DNA of 64,000 nt from contig JAIBDN010000001.1 in NCBI GenBank assembly GCA_024686215.1, positions 44,387-108,386 of the forward strand. Reading direction: 5' to 3'. This document shows, piece by piece, positions 34,845-43,703 of this stretch. The notes below the pieces were generated by a model. The model was not told the DNA's origin, searched no databases, and saw only the letters and a list, made by a program, of their open reading frames with translations. Position 1 is the stretch's first letter. Every line of letters begins with the position of its first letter. The stretch is from Gammaproteobacteria bacterium. GTDB taxonomy: Bacteria > Pseudomonadota > Gammaproteobacteria > Pseudomonadales > Halieaceae. Made by a program: the position numbers and the translations under genes.

Positions 34845-36185
34845 TTAACCCTCGGCCAATGAGCGTTGCCGCTGCAGTTCTGAATCCATGTATGCGATCC
34901 ACTGGGAAGCATACTTTTCAGAGCGCTCATCGCGGCCAGCCGCTTTGAACGCCTCTCTGGCTTTGTCATATTGCTTGACGTTGAAATAGGCCATGCCCAG
35001 AACCAGTCGCGCATTATCCGGACGCTTTACACCGCCGCGTGACAATCCCTTGTTAATCGAGCTAATCGCCTTCTTATACTGCTCACCATCGAGGTAGACA
35101 TTACCCAGCCTGGCGTAGAGTTCGCCCTTATCGGACTTGGCAGCAGCTTGCTCCATAGCGGGTATAGCTTTGTCGATTTCCTGCGCCTGGCGCCAGGCGT
35201 TCCCCAGTATTTCGTAATTTTTGGACGTGCCCTCAACGGACTTGTTCTTGATACCCTTGTCCATCACCTTGGCTGCCTTGTACGGCACTTCGGCATTCAG
35301 GTATAGATAAGCCATCGTGGTTTGCTCGGTACCCTTGTCCAGCATACCCTGTACATAGGCAGTTTCCATGGCGGAGAGTTGTTGTGACTCTTTCTTCTGC
35401 TCGCCATACATATGCGACAGCTGCACCCAGTACTGCTTCTTGGGATAATACTTCAGCAATATTTCGAGGGTATCCACGGTCTTGCCGACATCGTCCTTTT
35501 CGAAGTACAGGAAACGTGCCAGGTTATACCACTGTTCCTTGGGAATCTTGTCTTTGGCAAGGTACATGCTGATAGCTTTTTCAACATTGAACAGCGCCTT
35601 GTCGTAATCCTTGGTCTGGTAGTAGCCCTGGGAGAGCAGTACATAGGCGTTGGCATTGGGGGAATCAGTGACTTTGAACCATTCCAGCAGAGCGTTGATG
35701 CCTTTTTGCCATTGCTCCTGGACGAAATAAAGCTGTGCAATAGTGAATTTGGTATTCACTTCCATCGCCAGCGGAATGTCGGGTTGCTTGATCACATTTT
35801 CGTAGGCCTGCAGCGCCTTGGCGTAGTCTTCTCTTGAGTAATAGATAAAAGCGTAGAGGTTATACACGTTGGCCAGTTCATAACTGTTGAGCGCCTTCTT
35901 ACCACCCGAGGCAATCATGCCATCCAACACTTTAGCCGCAGTATTGAAGTCTTTGGCCTCCGCGGCCTCCTGAGCCTCTGCCAGCTTTTCATACACTTTA
36001 TTGCGCAGCGCCGGAGTACGGCGGGTTTCCCGCTGATCCTTCTTTTTCTCCTCTTGAGCAAGCGCTGAGGACAATGGCTGGAATCCGAAATCACTTTGCA
36101 ATTGCGTCACTGCAACCTGGGTTGCCATTAGCGGCACTGCCAGGAAAGCAGCGCGAGTCCAGACCTGTGGTTTAAACAATTTCAT
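34845..36185 (-). CDS. Tetratricopeptide-repeat protein of the Ton operon
   Basis: A 446-residue exported protein with signal peptide (WTRAAFLAVPLMATQVA) and a long array of TPR-like helices from about residue 60, for example NVYNLYAFIYYSREDYAKAL and LGNVYLDGEQYKKAISSINK. It closes a seven-gene operon whose other members power outer-membrane transport. TPR proteins in the same place in Shewanella- and Vibrio-type TonB2 loci have been linked to Ton function; a periplasmic scaffold role is inferred. The stop is 27 bp from a bidirectional terminator. Confidence 0.82.
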   Translation of the reverse strand: MKLFKPQVWTRAAFLAVPLMATQVAVTQLQSDFGFQPLSSALAQEEKKKDQRETRRTPALRNKVYEKLAEAQEAAEAKDFNTAAKVLDGMIASGGKKALNSYELANVYNLYAFIYYSREDYAKALQAYENVIKQPDIPLAMEVNTKFTIAQLYFVQEQWQKGINALLEWFKVTDSPNANAYVLLSQGYYQTKDYDKALFNVEKAISMYLAKDKIPKEQWYNLARFLYFEKDDVGKTVDTLEILLKYYPKKQYWVQLSHMYGEQKKESQQLSAMETAYVQGMLDKGTEQTTMAYLYLNAEVPYKAAKVMDKGIKNKSVEGTSKNYEILGNAWRQAQEIDKAIPAMEQAAAKSDKGELYARLGNVYLDGEQYKKAISSINKGLSRGGVKRPDNARLVLGMAYFNVKQYDKAREAFKAAGRDERSEKYASQWIAYMDSELQRQRSLAEG

Positions 36186-36199
36186 ATCACGTTAACCGT

Positions 36200-36790
36200 T
36201 TACTGTTCCAACTCGTAAGTGAACTTGTTCTGCACGCCACCCACTTCAATGGCTTCGCCGTCCACTACACGTGGCTTGTATTTGAACTTGAGCGAGGCCT
36301 TGACCGAGGCCTTCTCAAATACGCCAGCGGGTTCGCATTCCACTGCCTTGGGATCACGAATAGCACCTGAGGCGGTCACTGTGTATTCAACGATGCAGTA
36401 ACCGGAAATGCCCCGGGTTTGTGCACGTCGCGGATAGATGGGCGCCACTTTCACAATAGGCAGGTACTCACCATCGCCTGCCGACATACCGGTACTACTG
36501 ATAGACACGTCGATAGAGGCCTGCGGGGCAGCGTTCTCTATATCAGCGTTCATATCGAGATCCAGCGCAACCATCTCCATCTCGGGCGGTGGCTCTTCCG
36601 GGTCTTCGGTCTTATCCGGCTTCTGGGTAGTCGCTTCCAACAGGATTTCTTCATCCGGCTGCACCAGTTCCGCAATCTTGGTATTTTCGACTTCCGGGTT
36701 TTCAAAATTGCGGTCGATCAAACTGTGCATGATCATAAACAATCCCACCACAACGGGGATGGCCAGCAGTATTGCAAATATCATTCTCAC
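36200..36790 (-). CDS. tonB: Energy transducer TonB
   Basis: A 196-residue TonB protein that passes proton-motive energy to outer-membrane receptors. It has an N-terminal anchor (IFAILLAIPVVVGLFMIM), a short acidic/proline linker (EDPEEPPPEMEM) and the C-terminal TonB fold (PIYPRRAQTRGISGYCIVEY, FKYKPRVVDG). The linker is much shorter than that of E. coli TonB, as in TonB2 proteins. Start is a GTG at 36790 or the ATG at 36784. Gene order behind two ExbD genes confirms the assignment. Confidence 0.9.
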   Translation of the reverse strand: MRMIFAILLAIPVVVGLFMIMHSLIDRNFENPEVENTKIAELVQPDEEILLEATTQKPDKTEDPEEPPPEMEMVALDLDMNADIENAAPQASIDVSISSTGMSAGDGEYLPIVKVAPIYPRRAQTRGISGYCIVEYTVTASGAIRDPKAVECEPAGVFEKASVKASLKFKYKPRVVDGEAIEVGGVQNKFTYELEQ

Positions 36791-36809
36791 TGAAAATTAC
36801 CCATTGTAG

Positions 36810-37241
36810 TTACCCCTCTTCATTCGTGGAGGCACACAACGGTGCGTCCATCAGGGGTTTAATGGCAGCCAGCAATTCGCTCAGCACTGACGTCGGTGCA
36901 TCGACATCCGCCTGGATCACGAAATTCGCTTTCGGAGCCTCTTTCTTGGCCGCTTCGGCCAGACGGAAAGCTCGCCCCAGGGGCACCTCTTTCTTATCGT
37001 AGTAGATGTCACCAGTTGCAGTGACAGCAAAGATGATCGTGCCACGGTCACAGGCGTTGGTGGTGACGGCATTCGCCTTGGAGATGTCGATGCCCGGTTC
37101 CTTCACGAAGGAGGAAGTTACAATAAAGAAGATTAGCATGATGAACACGACGTCCAGCATGGGGGTCAGGTCGATCTCACCCTCGCCACCACCGCCCTGG
37201 GCAGCACCTCCACGTCCAGCTGACATACTGCGCCTGCTCAC
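36810..37241 (-). CDS. exbD: ExbD-family protein (second copy)
   Basis: Membrane stator subunit of 143 residues. The transmembrane helix with its essential aspartate is DLTPMLDVVFIMLIFFIV, preceded by an unusual glycine-rich N-terminus (GRGGAAQGGGGEGE). The GTG at 37241 is chosen: it overlaps the upstream stop as GTGA and follows GGAGGAGAAGAA; a TTG at 37262 is the alternative. Two different ExbD subunits in tandem are usual in this locus type and may form a heteromeric dimer. Confidence 0.88.
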   Translation of the reverse strand: MSRRSMSAGRGGAAQGGGGEGEIDLTPMLDVVFIMLIFFIVTSSFVKEPGIDISKANAVTTNACDRGTIIFAVTATGDIYYDKKEVPLGRAFRLAEAAKKEAPKANFVIQADVDAPTSVLSELLAAIKPLMDAPLCASTNEEG

Positions 37242-37648
37242 TTCTTCTCCTCCGCTGGCCAATTGACCTGCTTTACACCGGCTTCGCGAGCGGCATCGCC
37301 AACTTCGAGAAGCGTTCCGGCAGTGGCGCCAGACTCCGTCTTAACACTAAACGACTGCTCAGGATCCGACGCCAGCAGGCGCGCGATGTTCGCCCTCACC
37401 GCACGAATATCGATGCGGCGGTTTTCCATCCAGATCTGGTCGTCACCGGTTATGGTCACAGAAATACTGGTAGCGTCTGTTTCTGGAGGGTTCTCGTTAC
37501 TTTCAGGTCGATTCACCTCGATACCGGCCTCCTTAAGGAAGGAAGCGACCACGATAAAGAAGATCAGCATGATAAACACCACGTCGAGCATGGGCGTCAA
37601 ATCAATCTCGGCCTCATCGGCATCCGCATTTCGTCTTGTCTTTCGCAT
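37238..37648 (-). CDS. exbD: ExbD-family protein (first copy)
   Basis: Stator subunit of 136 residues with the helix DLTPMLDVVFIMLIFFIVVA and the proton-relay aspartate, followed by a periplasmic domain (SISVTITGDDQIWMENRRID). The ATG at 37648 is 14 bases after the ExbB stop. Sequence after the helix differs clearly from the second copy, so this is not a recent duplication. Confidence 0.9.
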   Translation of the reverse strand: MRKTRRNADADEAEIDLTPMLDVVFIMLIFFIVVASFLKEAGIEVNRPESNENPPETDATSISVTITGDDQIWMENRRIDIRAVRANIARLLASDPEQSFSVKTESGATAGTLLEVGDAAREAGVKQVNWPAEEKK

Positions 37649-37661
37649 CAATCTGGCTCTA

Positions 37662-38189
37662 TTAATTATCCGTCGTCAGGTTGTCCTGCAGGAATTCACT
37701 CTCCCGCTGGGCAATCTGCGTGACATAAGTGTTGGCAAAAACGCCAGAGAGCGCGGCCACCATACCGGCCATGGTCGGAATCGTGGCCTGCTGGACACCG
37801 CCAGCCATGGACTTCGCGTCGCCGCCGCCGGTCACCGCCATGATATTGAATACCTCGATCATCCCGGTCACGGTACCCAGGAGCCCCAACAGCGGGCACA
37901 GCGCTACCATCGTCTTGATTTCAGGCAAAAAGCGGTTTATCTGCATACGCGATTGGGACAACAGCATCCAGCGGATCTGGTGCGCCTCCCAGGACTTGCG
38001 CTCCGAGCGGCCCTCCCACTTGGCGATCACCTTGGCCACATCAGATTTCCAGCCGAATTTGAGATACCACACGCGCTCGAAGATCAGCATCCACATCAAT
38101 AGCAAGAGCGCGGCGATCAGCCACAGGACGTCACCGCCCTTGTTCATGAAGCCAAGCAGAACCTCGGTCATGTCACCTAGCCCTAACAT
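37662..38189 (-). CDS. exbB: MotA/TolQ/ExbB proton channel protein
   Basis: ExbB-type channel subunit of 175 residues. Three membrane segments are visible: VLWLIAALLLLMWMLIFERVWY, then MVALCPLLGLLGTVTGMIEVF and the helix around PTMAGMVAALSGVFANTY. With ExbD it forms the proton channel that drives TonB. It starts 1 bp after the stop of the TtpC-like gene; the whole operon is tightly packed. Confidence 0.9.
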   Translation of the reverse strand: MLGLGDMTEVLLGFMNKGGDVLWLIAALLLLMWMLIFERVWYLKFGWKSDVAKVIAKWEGRSERKSWEAHQIRWMLLSQSRMQINRFLPEIKTMVALCPLLGLLGTVTGMIEVFNIMAVTGGGDAKSMAGGVQQATIPTMAGMVAALSGVFANTYVTQIAQRESEFLQDNLTTDN

Positions 38190-38190
38190 A

Positions 38191-39573
38191 TCAAGACCTC
38201 AGGTTGGCTTCGGTATGCTCTGCAATCATGCCAGTGGACTGCTCGTCTAGTATGTGAATGATGCGTTGAGCACGACCATTAACGACGGTATGCAGGAGCA
38301 CTGTCGGGATTGCTACCAAAAGACCTAGCACTGTAGTAATCAATGCACCGGAAATACCGCCGGCCATTGCCTTCGGATCACCCGCACCAAAGATGGTGAT
38401 GGCCTGGAAGGTGATAATCATACCGGTCACCGTACCCAGCAGACCCATCAACGGAGCTACGGCGGCAATGATCTTCAACAGTGTCAGGCCACTCTCCAAT
38501 TTGGGAGTTTCCTTCATTATGCCTTCAGACAGCTTGAGTTCGAGCGTCTCCGTGTCCATGGAGGGATTGTCTTCGTGAATCTTCAGGACACGACCTAGCG
38601 GGTTGTTGTCGTTGGCCTTCTCATTCTTCAACTGGGAGCTGACCTTACCGCCGACGATGGTCAGTACAATCATTCGGTAGATGGCCAAGATGAAGGCAAA
38701 GATACCCACAGCAGTGATCGCATAGCCTACATAGCCACCCTGGTGCCAACGCTCTTCGAGATTAGGTGTATCGATAATAGCTGCCAGAAAGGAGCCACCT
38801 GTTGGACCTGTCGGGTCAACACCAAAGCTCTGCATACCGCCTGTGGCTGCAGCCAGGTCTGCCGCCCAGCCCGTGTAGGGACCGCTCGGCTGTCGGGGTA
38901 ACTCGCTGAGGTTACCGTTATTGAAGCTAAGGTAGTTGCCATCCGTGTCGACGATGTTGAAAGCGCCTACACGCAATACTTCGCGCTCGGCACGCTCACC
39001 AGCGGGAGACGCAACGTCTGCGCTGAACGTAGTAACTACACCGGTCTCACGTATTTCTCGCAGTAGCTCGAACCACACTCGCTCGATCTCTTCGATGCTG
39101 GGCAGGGTATCAGAGCCGCTCATCTTGGCAATGAACTCCTTCAGGAATGTCTCACGGCCCGGGTATTGGGCAGACGCGAGCGAGACCTCAATATTCGAGG
39201 CCAGATCGCCTGACGCAGAAGTCAGGTGACCAAACAGTTCTGTCAGGGTACCGAGCTTCTCTTGCAGCGCCTTCTGCTTGGCAGCAATCAGTAAATCATT
39301 CTCTTCAAATGTTTTTTCCAACTGGGCACTGAGCTGTTCCTGGCGTGTACGTTCCGCCTCTGCCTGCTTCAGGCTTGCTGCTTGGTTGGCCTTGTCTTTG
39401 GCAAAGTTCGCTTCGCGTGTGCGGTTTTCTTTGGCCTCGGTTACCTGTCCCTTCTTAACGAAGCCAAGCAATTGGTCCAGGGACTGAGCTTCCTGCGCGA
39501 AGGCAGAGCCAGCGGACAACGTCAGTGCACTGCACATTACCAGGGCAGCGGCTTTTAAGATTTTAACGCTCAT
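38191..39573 (-). CDS. TtpC-like MotA/TolQ/ExbB protein with periplasmic extension
   Basis: A 460-residue protein with signal peptide (VMCSALTLSAGSAFA), a coiled-coil region of about 100 residues (QAEAERTRQEQLSAQLEKTF), a further periplasmic domain, and a C-terminal ExbB-like channel part (LKIIAAVAPLMGLLGTVTGM). This layout is that of TtpC, needed for TonB2-dependent transport in Vibrio. Its start overlaps the DUF3450 stop as TGATG. It probably bridges the inner-membrane motor to periplasmic partners. Confidence 0.88.
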   Translation of the reverse strand: MSVKILKAAALVMCSALTLSAGSAFAQEAQSLDQLLGFVKKGQVTEAKENRTREANFAKDKANQAASLKQAEAERTRQEQLSAQLEKTFEENDLLIAAKQKALQEKLGTLTELFGHLTSASGDLASNIEVSLASAQYPGRETFLKEFIAKMSGSDTLPSIEEIERVWFELLREIRETGVVTTFSADVASPAGERAEREVLRVGAFNIVDTDGNYLSFNNGNLSELPRQPSGPYTGWAADLAAATGGMQSFGVDPTGPTGGSFLAAIIDTPNLEERWHQGGYVGYAITAVGIFAFILAIYRMIVLTIVGGKVSSQLKNEKANDNNPLGRVLKIHEDNPSMDTETLELKLSEGIMKETPKLESGLTLLKIIAAVAPLMGLLGTVTGMIITFQAITIFGAGDPKAMAGGISGALITTVLGLLVAIPTVLLHTVVNGRAQRIIHILDEQSTGMIAEHTEANLRS

Positions 39574-40358
39574 CAGTTAGACTCCGGTGCTGAAACTGGC
39601 ATATTCAACAATTCAATAGTGGCCTGCTTCTTCGCGATACGAATACCTTTGCGAATGGCGGCGTCATACTCACCTGAGGGCAGGTCTACCCACGCCCCGG
39701 CACCCTTGTCCCAGGCACCAGAAATGGTGCCATCAGTAGTCTGGTAAACCAGTGCGATACGACCTACACGCAGAAAGTCAACTTCCCGCTGAGCCCCTCC
39801 CAATTCAATGCTATCCCGATAGGTATCCATGCCGCGACCGTACTGCAGCTCAATGTTGTACGCCTCGAGCACCCCGCGGAATTTCTCGGCCACGCTTACA
39901 TCCGCTCGATCCAGGCTAGTCCGCAGGAAGCCGATGCGCTGCATGCGCTCTTCTTGCGCAAAGGGCACGTCGAGCTCCACAAACTGTTCGAGACCGTCAA
40001 TCATGCGAATCACCAGCGGCGTCATTTGCCGCTGGATAATCGTCACCTGAGAGATAGAATCCTCAATCTTGGTAACGCGCTTTGTCTGATTTTCGATCTG
40101 GCGTTGCAGACGAGCGTTATAGACCTTTAAGCCGTCTACCTGCTTTACAACTGTTTTATAGTCGCTCAAAAGGTCGCGGGTTTCATCGGCCAATCGGTCA
40201 ATTTTAGCCTGGGACTTCTTAGCCGCCTGGTTCTTGGACTCTCCAACTTTGAGGATGGAGTCCAGTGTACTGGCTTGCACGGCAGCCACGGCACCCATCA
40301 GGGTGCCCGTGGAGACCAGTGCAGCGATCAATACGTTTTTCAATCGATGCGTAGTCAT
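39573..40358 (-). CDS. DUF3450-family periplasmic coiled-coil protein
   Basis: A 261-residue exported protein: signal peptide (LKNVLIAALVSTGTLMGAVAAVQA), a coiled coil (ADETRDLLSDYKTVVKQVDG, LQRQIENQTKRVTKIEDSIS) and a C-terminal domain with GAWDKGAGAWVDLPSGEY. DUF3450 genes lead operons of this composition in marine Gammaproteobacteria. The ATG at 40358 begins the signal peptide; 17 codons upstream belong to the leader. Function is unknown beyond its place as first gene of the Ton operon. Confidence 0.83.
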   Translation of the reverse strand: MTTHRLKNVLIAALVSTGTLMGAVAAVQASTLDSILKVGESKNQAAKKSQAKIDRLADETRDLLSDYKTVVKQVDGLKVYNARLQRQIENQTKRVTKIEDSISQVTIIQRQMTPLVIRMIDGLEQFVELDVPFAQEERMQRIGFLRTSLDRADVSVAEKFRGVLEAYNIELQYGRGMDTYRDSIELGGAQREVDFLRVGRIALVYQTTDGTISGAWDKGAGAWVDLPSGEYDAAIRKGIRIAKKQATIELLNMPVSAPESN

Positions 40359-40423
40359 GGGAATCGCGTTTCCTGTGTTCCTTAGAGTATTTCGAAGCTT
40401 GTAAAACAAGACTCGGTCTTCTT

Positions 40424-40451
40424 TATATAGTGGAAAATTCGGAGTCGGTAA
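40424..40451 (-). promoter_or_regulatory. Probable promoter of the Ton operon
   Basis: On the minus strand TTACCG (40446-40451) and TATATA (40424-40429) are 16 bp apart, giving a leader of roughly 60 bases before the DUF3450 start. A TCGG-TAAA-CCGA hairpin overlaps the -35. No clear Fur box was recognised, although iron control would be expected for a Ton system. Confidence 0.5.
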
Positions 40452-40600
40452 ACCGAGGATTCGAATTTAAACTAAATCAATCGCTTATTTCAATGAAAGC
40501 CGTAAGGCATCTGCGGCAGAACATGGGTCTGTGTAGTTAAGTAACACTTGTGGCGAGAAGACACGAGCAAGGTAACACGAGCCTCAGCTCAGTTGACCTG

Positions 40601-41113
40601 CTAGCCTTCGCACCGCTCAAACACCACAAAACTGTAATCGTAGGGGTTTGCCCCCTGCGCCGGAAAATGCTCTCGCGTTGTTTCTCGCCAATCGCTCCAC
40701 TCGACTTCGGGCATATAAGCATCCCCTTCGACGCTGGCGTGCACCTGGGTGAGGTACAAACGGCTTACCTGCGACAGGCTCTCACGATAAACCTCCGCAC
40801 CCCCAATCACCACCACCTCATCTACACCATCGATGAGTGCTATATCCTCTGCCACGCGTAAGGCAGCTGCCAGGGAGTTGACCGCGCGCACCCCATCGAC
40901 CTGGAACTGTGCATTGCGGGTAATCACGATATTGCTGCGCCCCGGCAGCGGCTTGCCAATGGACTCAAACGTCTTGCGACCCATAATGATGGGCTTGCCC
41001 ATGGTTACCCGCTTGAAGTACTGCAAGTCCCCCGGCAAATGCCACGGTAGCGCATTGTTCCTGCCTATGACGCCGTTTTCTGCCGCGGCAACGATTGCGG
41101 CCAGCTGCACCAC
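40601..41113 (-). CDS. folA: Dihydrofolate reductase
   Basis: NADPH-dependent reduction of dihydrofolate, 170 residues. Active-site signatures are ENGVIGRNNALPWHLPGDLQ with the substrate aspartate, MGRKTFESIGKPLPGR and VIGGAEVYR. The GTG start is 1 bp after the thyA stop, so the enzyme that regenerates tetrahydrofolate is made with the one that consumes it. Length is slightly above the 159 residues of E. coli. Confidence 0.95.
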   Translation of the reverse strand: MVQLAAIVAAAENGVIGRNNALPWHLPGDLQYFKRVTMGKPIIMGRKTFESIGKPLPGRSNIVITRNAQFQVDGVRAVNSLAAALRVAEDIALIDGVDEVVVIGGAEVYRESLSQVSRLYLTQVHASVEGDAYMPEVEWSDWRETTREHFPAQGANPYDYSFVVFERCEG

Positions 41114-41114
41114 C

Positions 41115-41948
41115 CTATACCGCCACTGGTGCAGCGATGTGTGGATGGGGTTGGTAGTCCAACAATTCGAAATCCTCGAAGCGATATTCGTAGATGCTTG
41201 CGGGTCGACGCAATATGTTCAGGCGCGGCAAGGGCCGGGGCTCTCTGGACAGTTGCTCTTTGACCTGCACTTGATGATTGCTGTAAATATGCGAATCACC
41301 GGTACAAATAATAATTTCCCCGGGCTCCAGATCACACTGCTGGGCCAGCATCAGGGTCAGCACCGCCAGGCTTGCGGTGTTGTAAGGTAAACCCAGAAAG
41401 GAATCACTGGAACGAATCAACAGCTGCGCCGAGAGCTTGCCCTGGGCCACATAGAATTGATACAGAAGATGGCAGGGTGGCAATGCCATACGCCCCGCTT
41501 GCACATTCTCCTGGGGGCTCAGCTGTTCATCCGGCAAATACTCTACGTTCCAGCCATGAAACAGGATTCGACGACTGTCCGGGTTGTTACGCAGACAATC
41601 AATAACATAGTCGATCTGGTTGATACTGCCGCCGTCGCGGGTGGGCCAGGCCGTCCATTGAGCGCCATATATCGGCCCCAGATCACCGTCTTCAGTCGCC
41701 CACTCGTCCCAGATAGAGACGCCATTTTCCTTTAGCCACTGGGTATTGGTCGCACCACTGAGAAACCAGATCAATTCATTGATAATGCTTTTCAGGTGTA
41801 ATTTTTTCGTGGTCAGCAGGGGAAAACCGTCTGCCAGATTATGCCGGTACTGGCGCCCAAAAACCGACAGTGTGCCGGTACCGGTGCGATCATCTTTCAG
41901 TGCGCCGTTGTCGAGAATATCCTGCAACAGATCCAGGTATTGCTTCAT
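41115..41948 (-). CDS. thyA: Thymidylate synthase
   Basis: Converts dUMP and methylene-tetrahydrofolate to dTMP and dihydrofolate, 277 residues. The nucleophilic cysteine lies in [34 protein letters not shown] and DSHIYSNH are further hallmarks. Its start overlaps the end of lgt by 4 bp. Order lgt-thyA-folA is common in Gammaproteobacteria. Confidence 0.97.
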   Translation of the reverse strand: MKQYLDLLQDILDNGALKDDRTGTGTLSVFGRQYRHNLADGFPLLTTKKLHLKSIINELIWFLSGATNTQWLKENGVSIWDEWATEDGDLGPIYGAQWTAWPTRDGGSINQIDYVIDCLRNNPDSRRILFHGWNVEYLPDEQLSPQENVQAGRMALPPCHLLYQFYVAQGKLSAQLLIRSSDSFLGLPYNTASLAVLTLMLAQQCDLEPGEIIICTGDSHIYSNHQVQVKEQLSREPRPLPRLNILRRPASIYEYRFEDFELLDYQPHPHIAAPVAV

Positions 41949-42766
41949 GTTTTGCTCTTTCCCTTGCTGTGCGGCTGGCTACTGTTGCCACCGCGGTACG
42001 CGATATAAATAAGATAGATGCCCAGCGCTATCATTGGCAGGCACAGTATCTGGCCCCGGGTCATCCAGCCCAGCGCCTGAAAGCCAATATGCGCGTCCGG
42101 TTCGCGGAAAAACTCCACTACAAAGCGCAGGCACCCGTAACCCAGGGAAAATACCCCGGAGACAGCCAGGGTTGGCCTGGGGCGGGAAGAAAACCACAAC
42201 ACCAGCAAAAATAACACCATACCTTCCAGGGCAAACTGGTACAGCTGTGAGGGATGACGCGCCAATTGCAGCGGGTCGCGGGGAAACACCATGGCCCAGG
42301 GTACATCGGCCGCACGTCCCCATAATTCCTGGCCAATAAAATTCCCAATGCGTCCCAGCGCCAGCCCCAGCGGGACCAATGGCGCAATGAAATCCAGTAG
42401 CGCGCCGTAGGCGATATGCCGCTTACGCGCAAACAGGTACATGGCGAACACCACGCCCAGGAAACCACCGTGGAACGACATACCGCCCTGCCACACGCGC
42501 AATATCCAGGTAGGGTCTTCCAGCAGTCGGTCACCACCATAGAACAGGCTGTAACCCAGGCGGCCGCCCAACACCACCCCCAGCGCGGCATAGAATATCA
42601 AATCATCGACCTGATCTCGCTGCAACGGCGACCAGGGCTGGGATGTGCGGCGCACCGCCAACCACCAGGCAAAAGCCAGCCCTGCCAGGTAAGTGAGTCC
42701 ATACCAATGGACGCTAACCGGGCCCAGGGAGATCGCGACCGGGTCTATTTCGGGGTAGGGCAGCAT
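41945..42766 (-). CDS. lgt: Prolipoprotein diacylglyceryl transferase
   Basis: Inner-membrane enzyme that adds diacylglycerol to the lipobox cysteine of prolipoproteins, 273 residues with about seven helices. The signature region is [18 protein letters not shown], with the conserved arginine, asparagine and glutamate, and SFHGGFLG holds the essential histidine. It would process the several lipoproteins encoded in this window. It heads the lgt-thyA-folA operon and is divergent from the NRDE gene. Confidence 0.95.
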   Translation of the reverse strand: MLPYPEIDPVAISLGPVSVHWYGLTYLAGLAFAWWLAVRRTSQPWSPLQRDQVDDLIFYAALGVVLGGRLGYSLFYGGDRLLEDPTWILRVWQGGMSFHGGFLGVVFAMYLFARKRHIAYGALLDFIAPLVPLGLALGRIGNFIGQELWGRAADVPWAMVFPRDPLQLARHPSQLYQFALEGMVLFLLVLWFSSRPRPTLAVSGVFSLGYGCLRFVVEFFREPDAHIGFQALGWMTRGQILCLPMIALGIYLIYIAYRGGNSSQPHSKGKSKT

Positions 42767-42903
42767 AATGGCCTGTCAGTGAGTAGCGTGTGCAGTGCGG
42801 CCGAAGTCGGCTCGCTGCAGCAACAGCAAAATAAAAGCGGTATTATCATGCACCCCGTGGGGATTCACAATTACTTCCCCTTCAGATAGAGGCAGTTATC
42901 TAT

Positions 42904-43686
42904 ATGTGCCTGTTGATTTTTGCTCACCGGGTTTGTCCCCGTTACCCTTTGCTGGTGGCGGCCAACCGCGATGAGTTTCACGCCAGACCTACAGCGCCTG
43001 CACAGTTCTGGGAGGACTACCCGCAGCTGCTGGCTGGGCGCGACCTGGAACAGGGCGGTACGTGGATGGGGGTCACTCGCAACGGACGCTTCGCGGCCAT
43101 TACCAACTACCGGGATCCCGCTCGCACCGCTCCAGCGCCACGCTCGCGCGGCGAATTACCTCTGGCGTACCTGACTGGAAGGCTGGCGCCGGAAGCTTAT
43201 CTACAACAGTTACAGCCCAGGGCGCAGGAGTACGCGGGCTTCAACCTGTTGCTGGGAGACGCAAATAATCTGTGGTATTTCAGCAACAGTGGTATGCCGG
43301 AAAGCGACTCACCGCGGCCACTGGAACCCGGCATCTATGGCCTCAGTAACGCCCAACTGGATACCCCCTGGCCCAAGGTAAGCCTGGGCAGACACAAACT
43401 GCAGGTTTTACTGCAGGGCGCTTACATTCCTGATCACGACAGCCTGCGTAACCTGGTGGGCGACAGGCTCCCGGCGAATCCAACATTATTGGCAAGCCAG
43501 GGCCTGCAGGGGGAGATGGATCAGCTGCTGTCCTCACAGTTCATCACTACCGGCAGTTATGGCACGCGCTCCAGTACTTCGATGTGGTATGACGCTAATG
43601 GGATGTGTCACTGGCGCGAGCAGAGCTTCGACGCATCCGGAGAGTTGTGCAATACCCTGGAAACCAGCTTCTCCCGGGGCAGCTGA
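42904..43686 (+). CDS. NRDE-family (TANGO2-like) protein
   Basis: A 260-residue protein of the NRDE family (PF05742), which includes eukaryotic TANGO2; linked to haem or lipid handling but without settled biochemical role in bacteria. It starts MCLLIFAH with the cysteine at position 2, as in N-terminal-nucleophile-like proteins, and has the AANRDEFHARP motif. It interrupts the ptsP-lgt neighbourhood on the opposite strand and ends 17 bp before the convergent ptsP stop. Confidence 0.85.
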   Translation: MCLLIFAHRVCPRYPLLVAANRDEFHARPTAPAQFWEDYPQLLAGRDLEQGGTWMGVTRNGRFAAITNYRDPARTAPAPRSRGELPLAYLTGRLAPEAYLQQLQPRAQEYAGFNLLLGDANNLWYFSNSGMPESDSPRPLEPGIYGLSNAQLDTPWPKVSLGRHKLQVLLQGAYIPDHDSLRNLVGDRLPANPTLLASQGLQGEMDQLLSSQFITTGSYGTRSSTSMWYDANGMCHWREQSFDASGELCNTLETSFSRGS

Positions 43687-43703
43687 CCAACATCACCGCG
43701 GGG

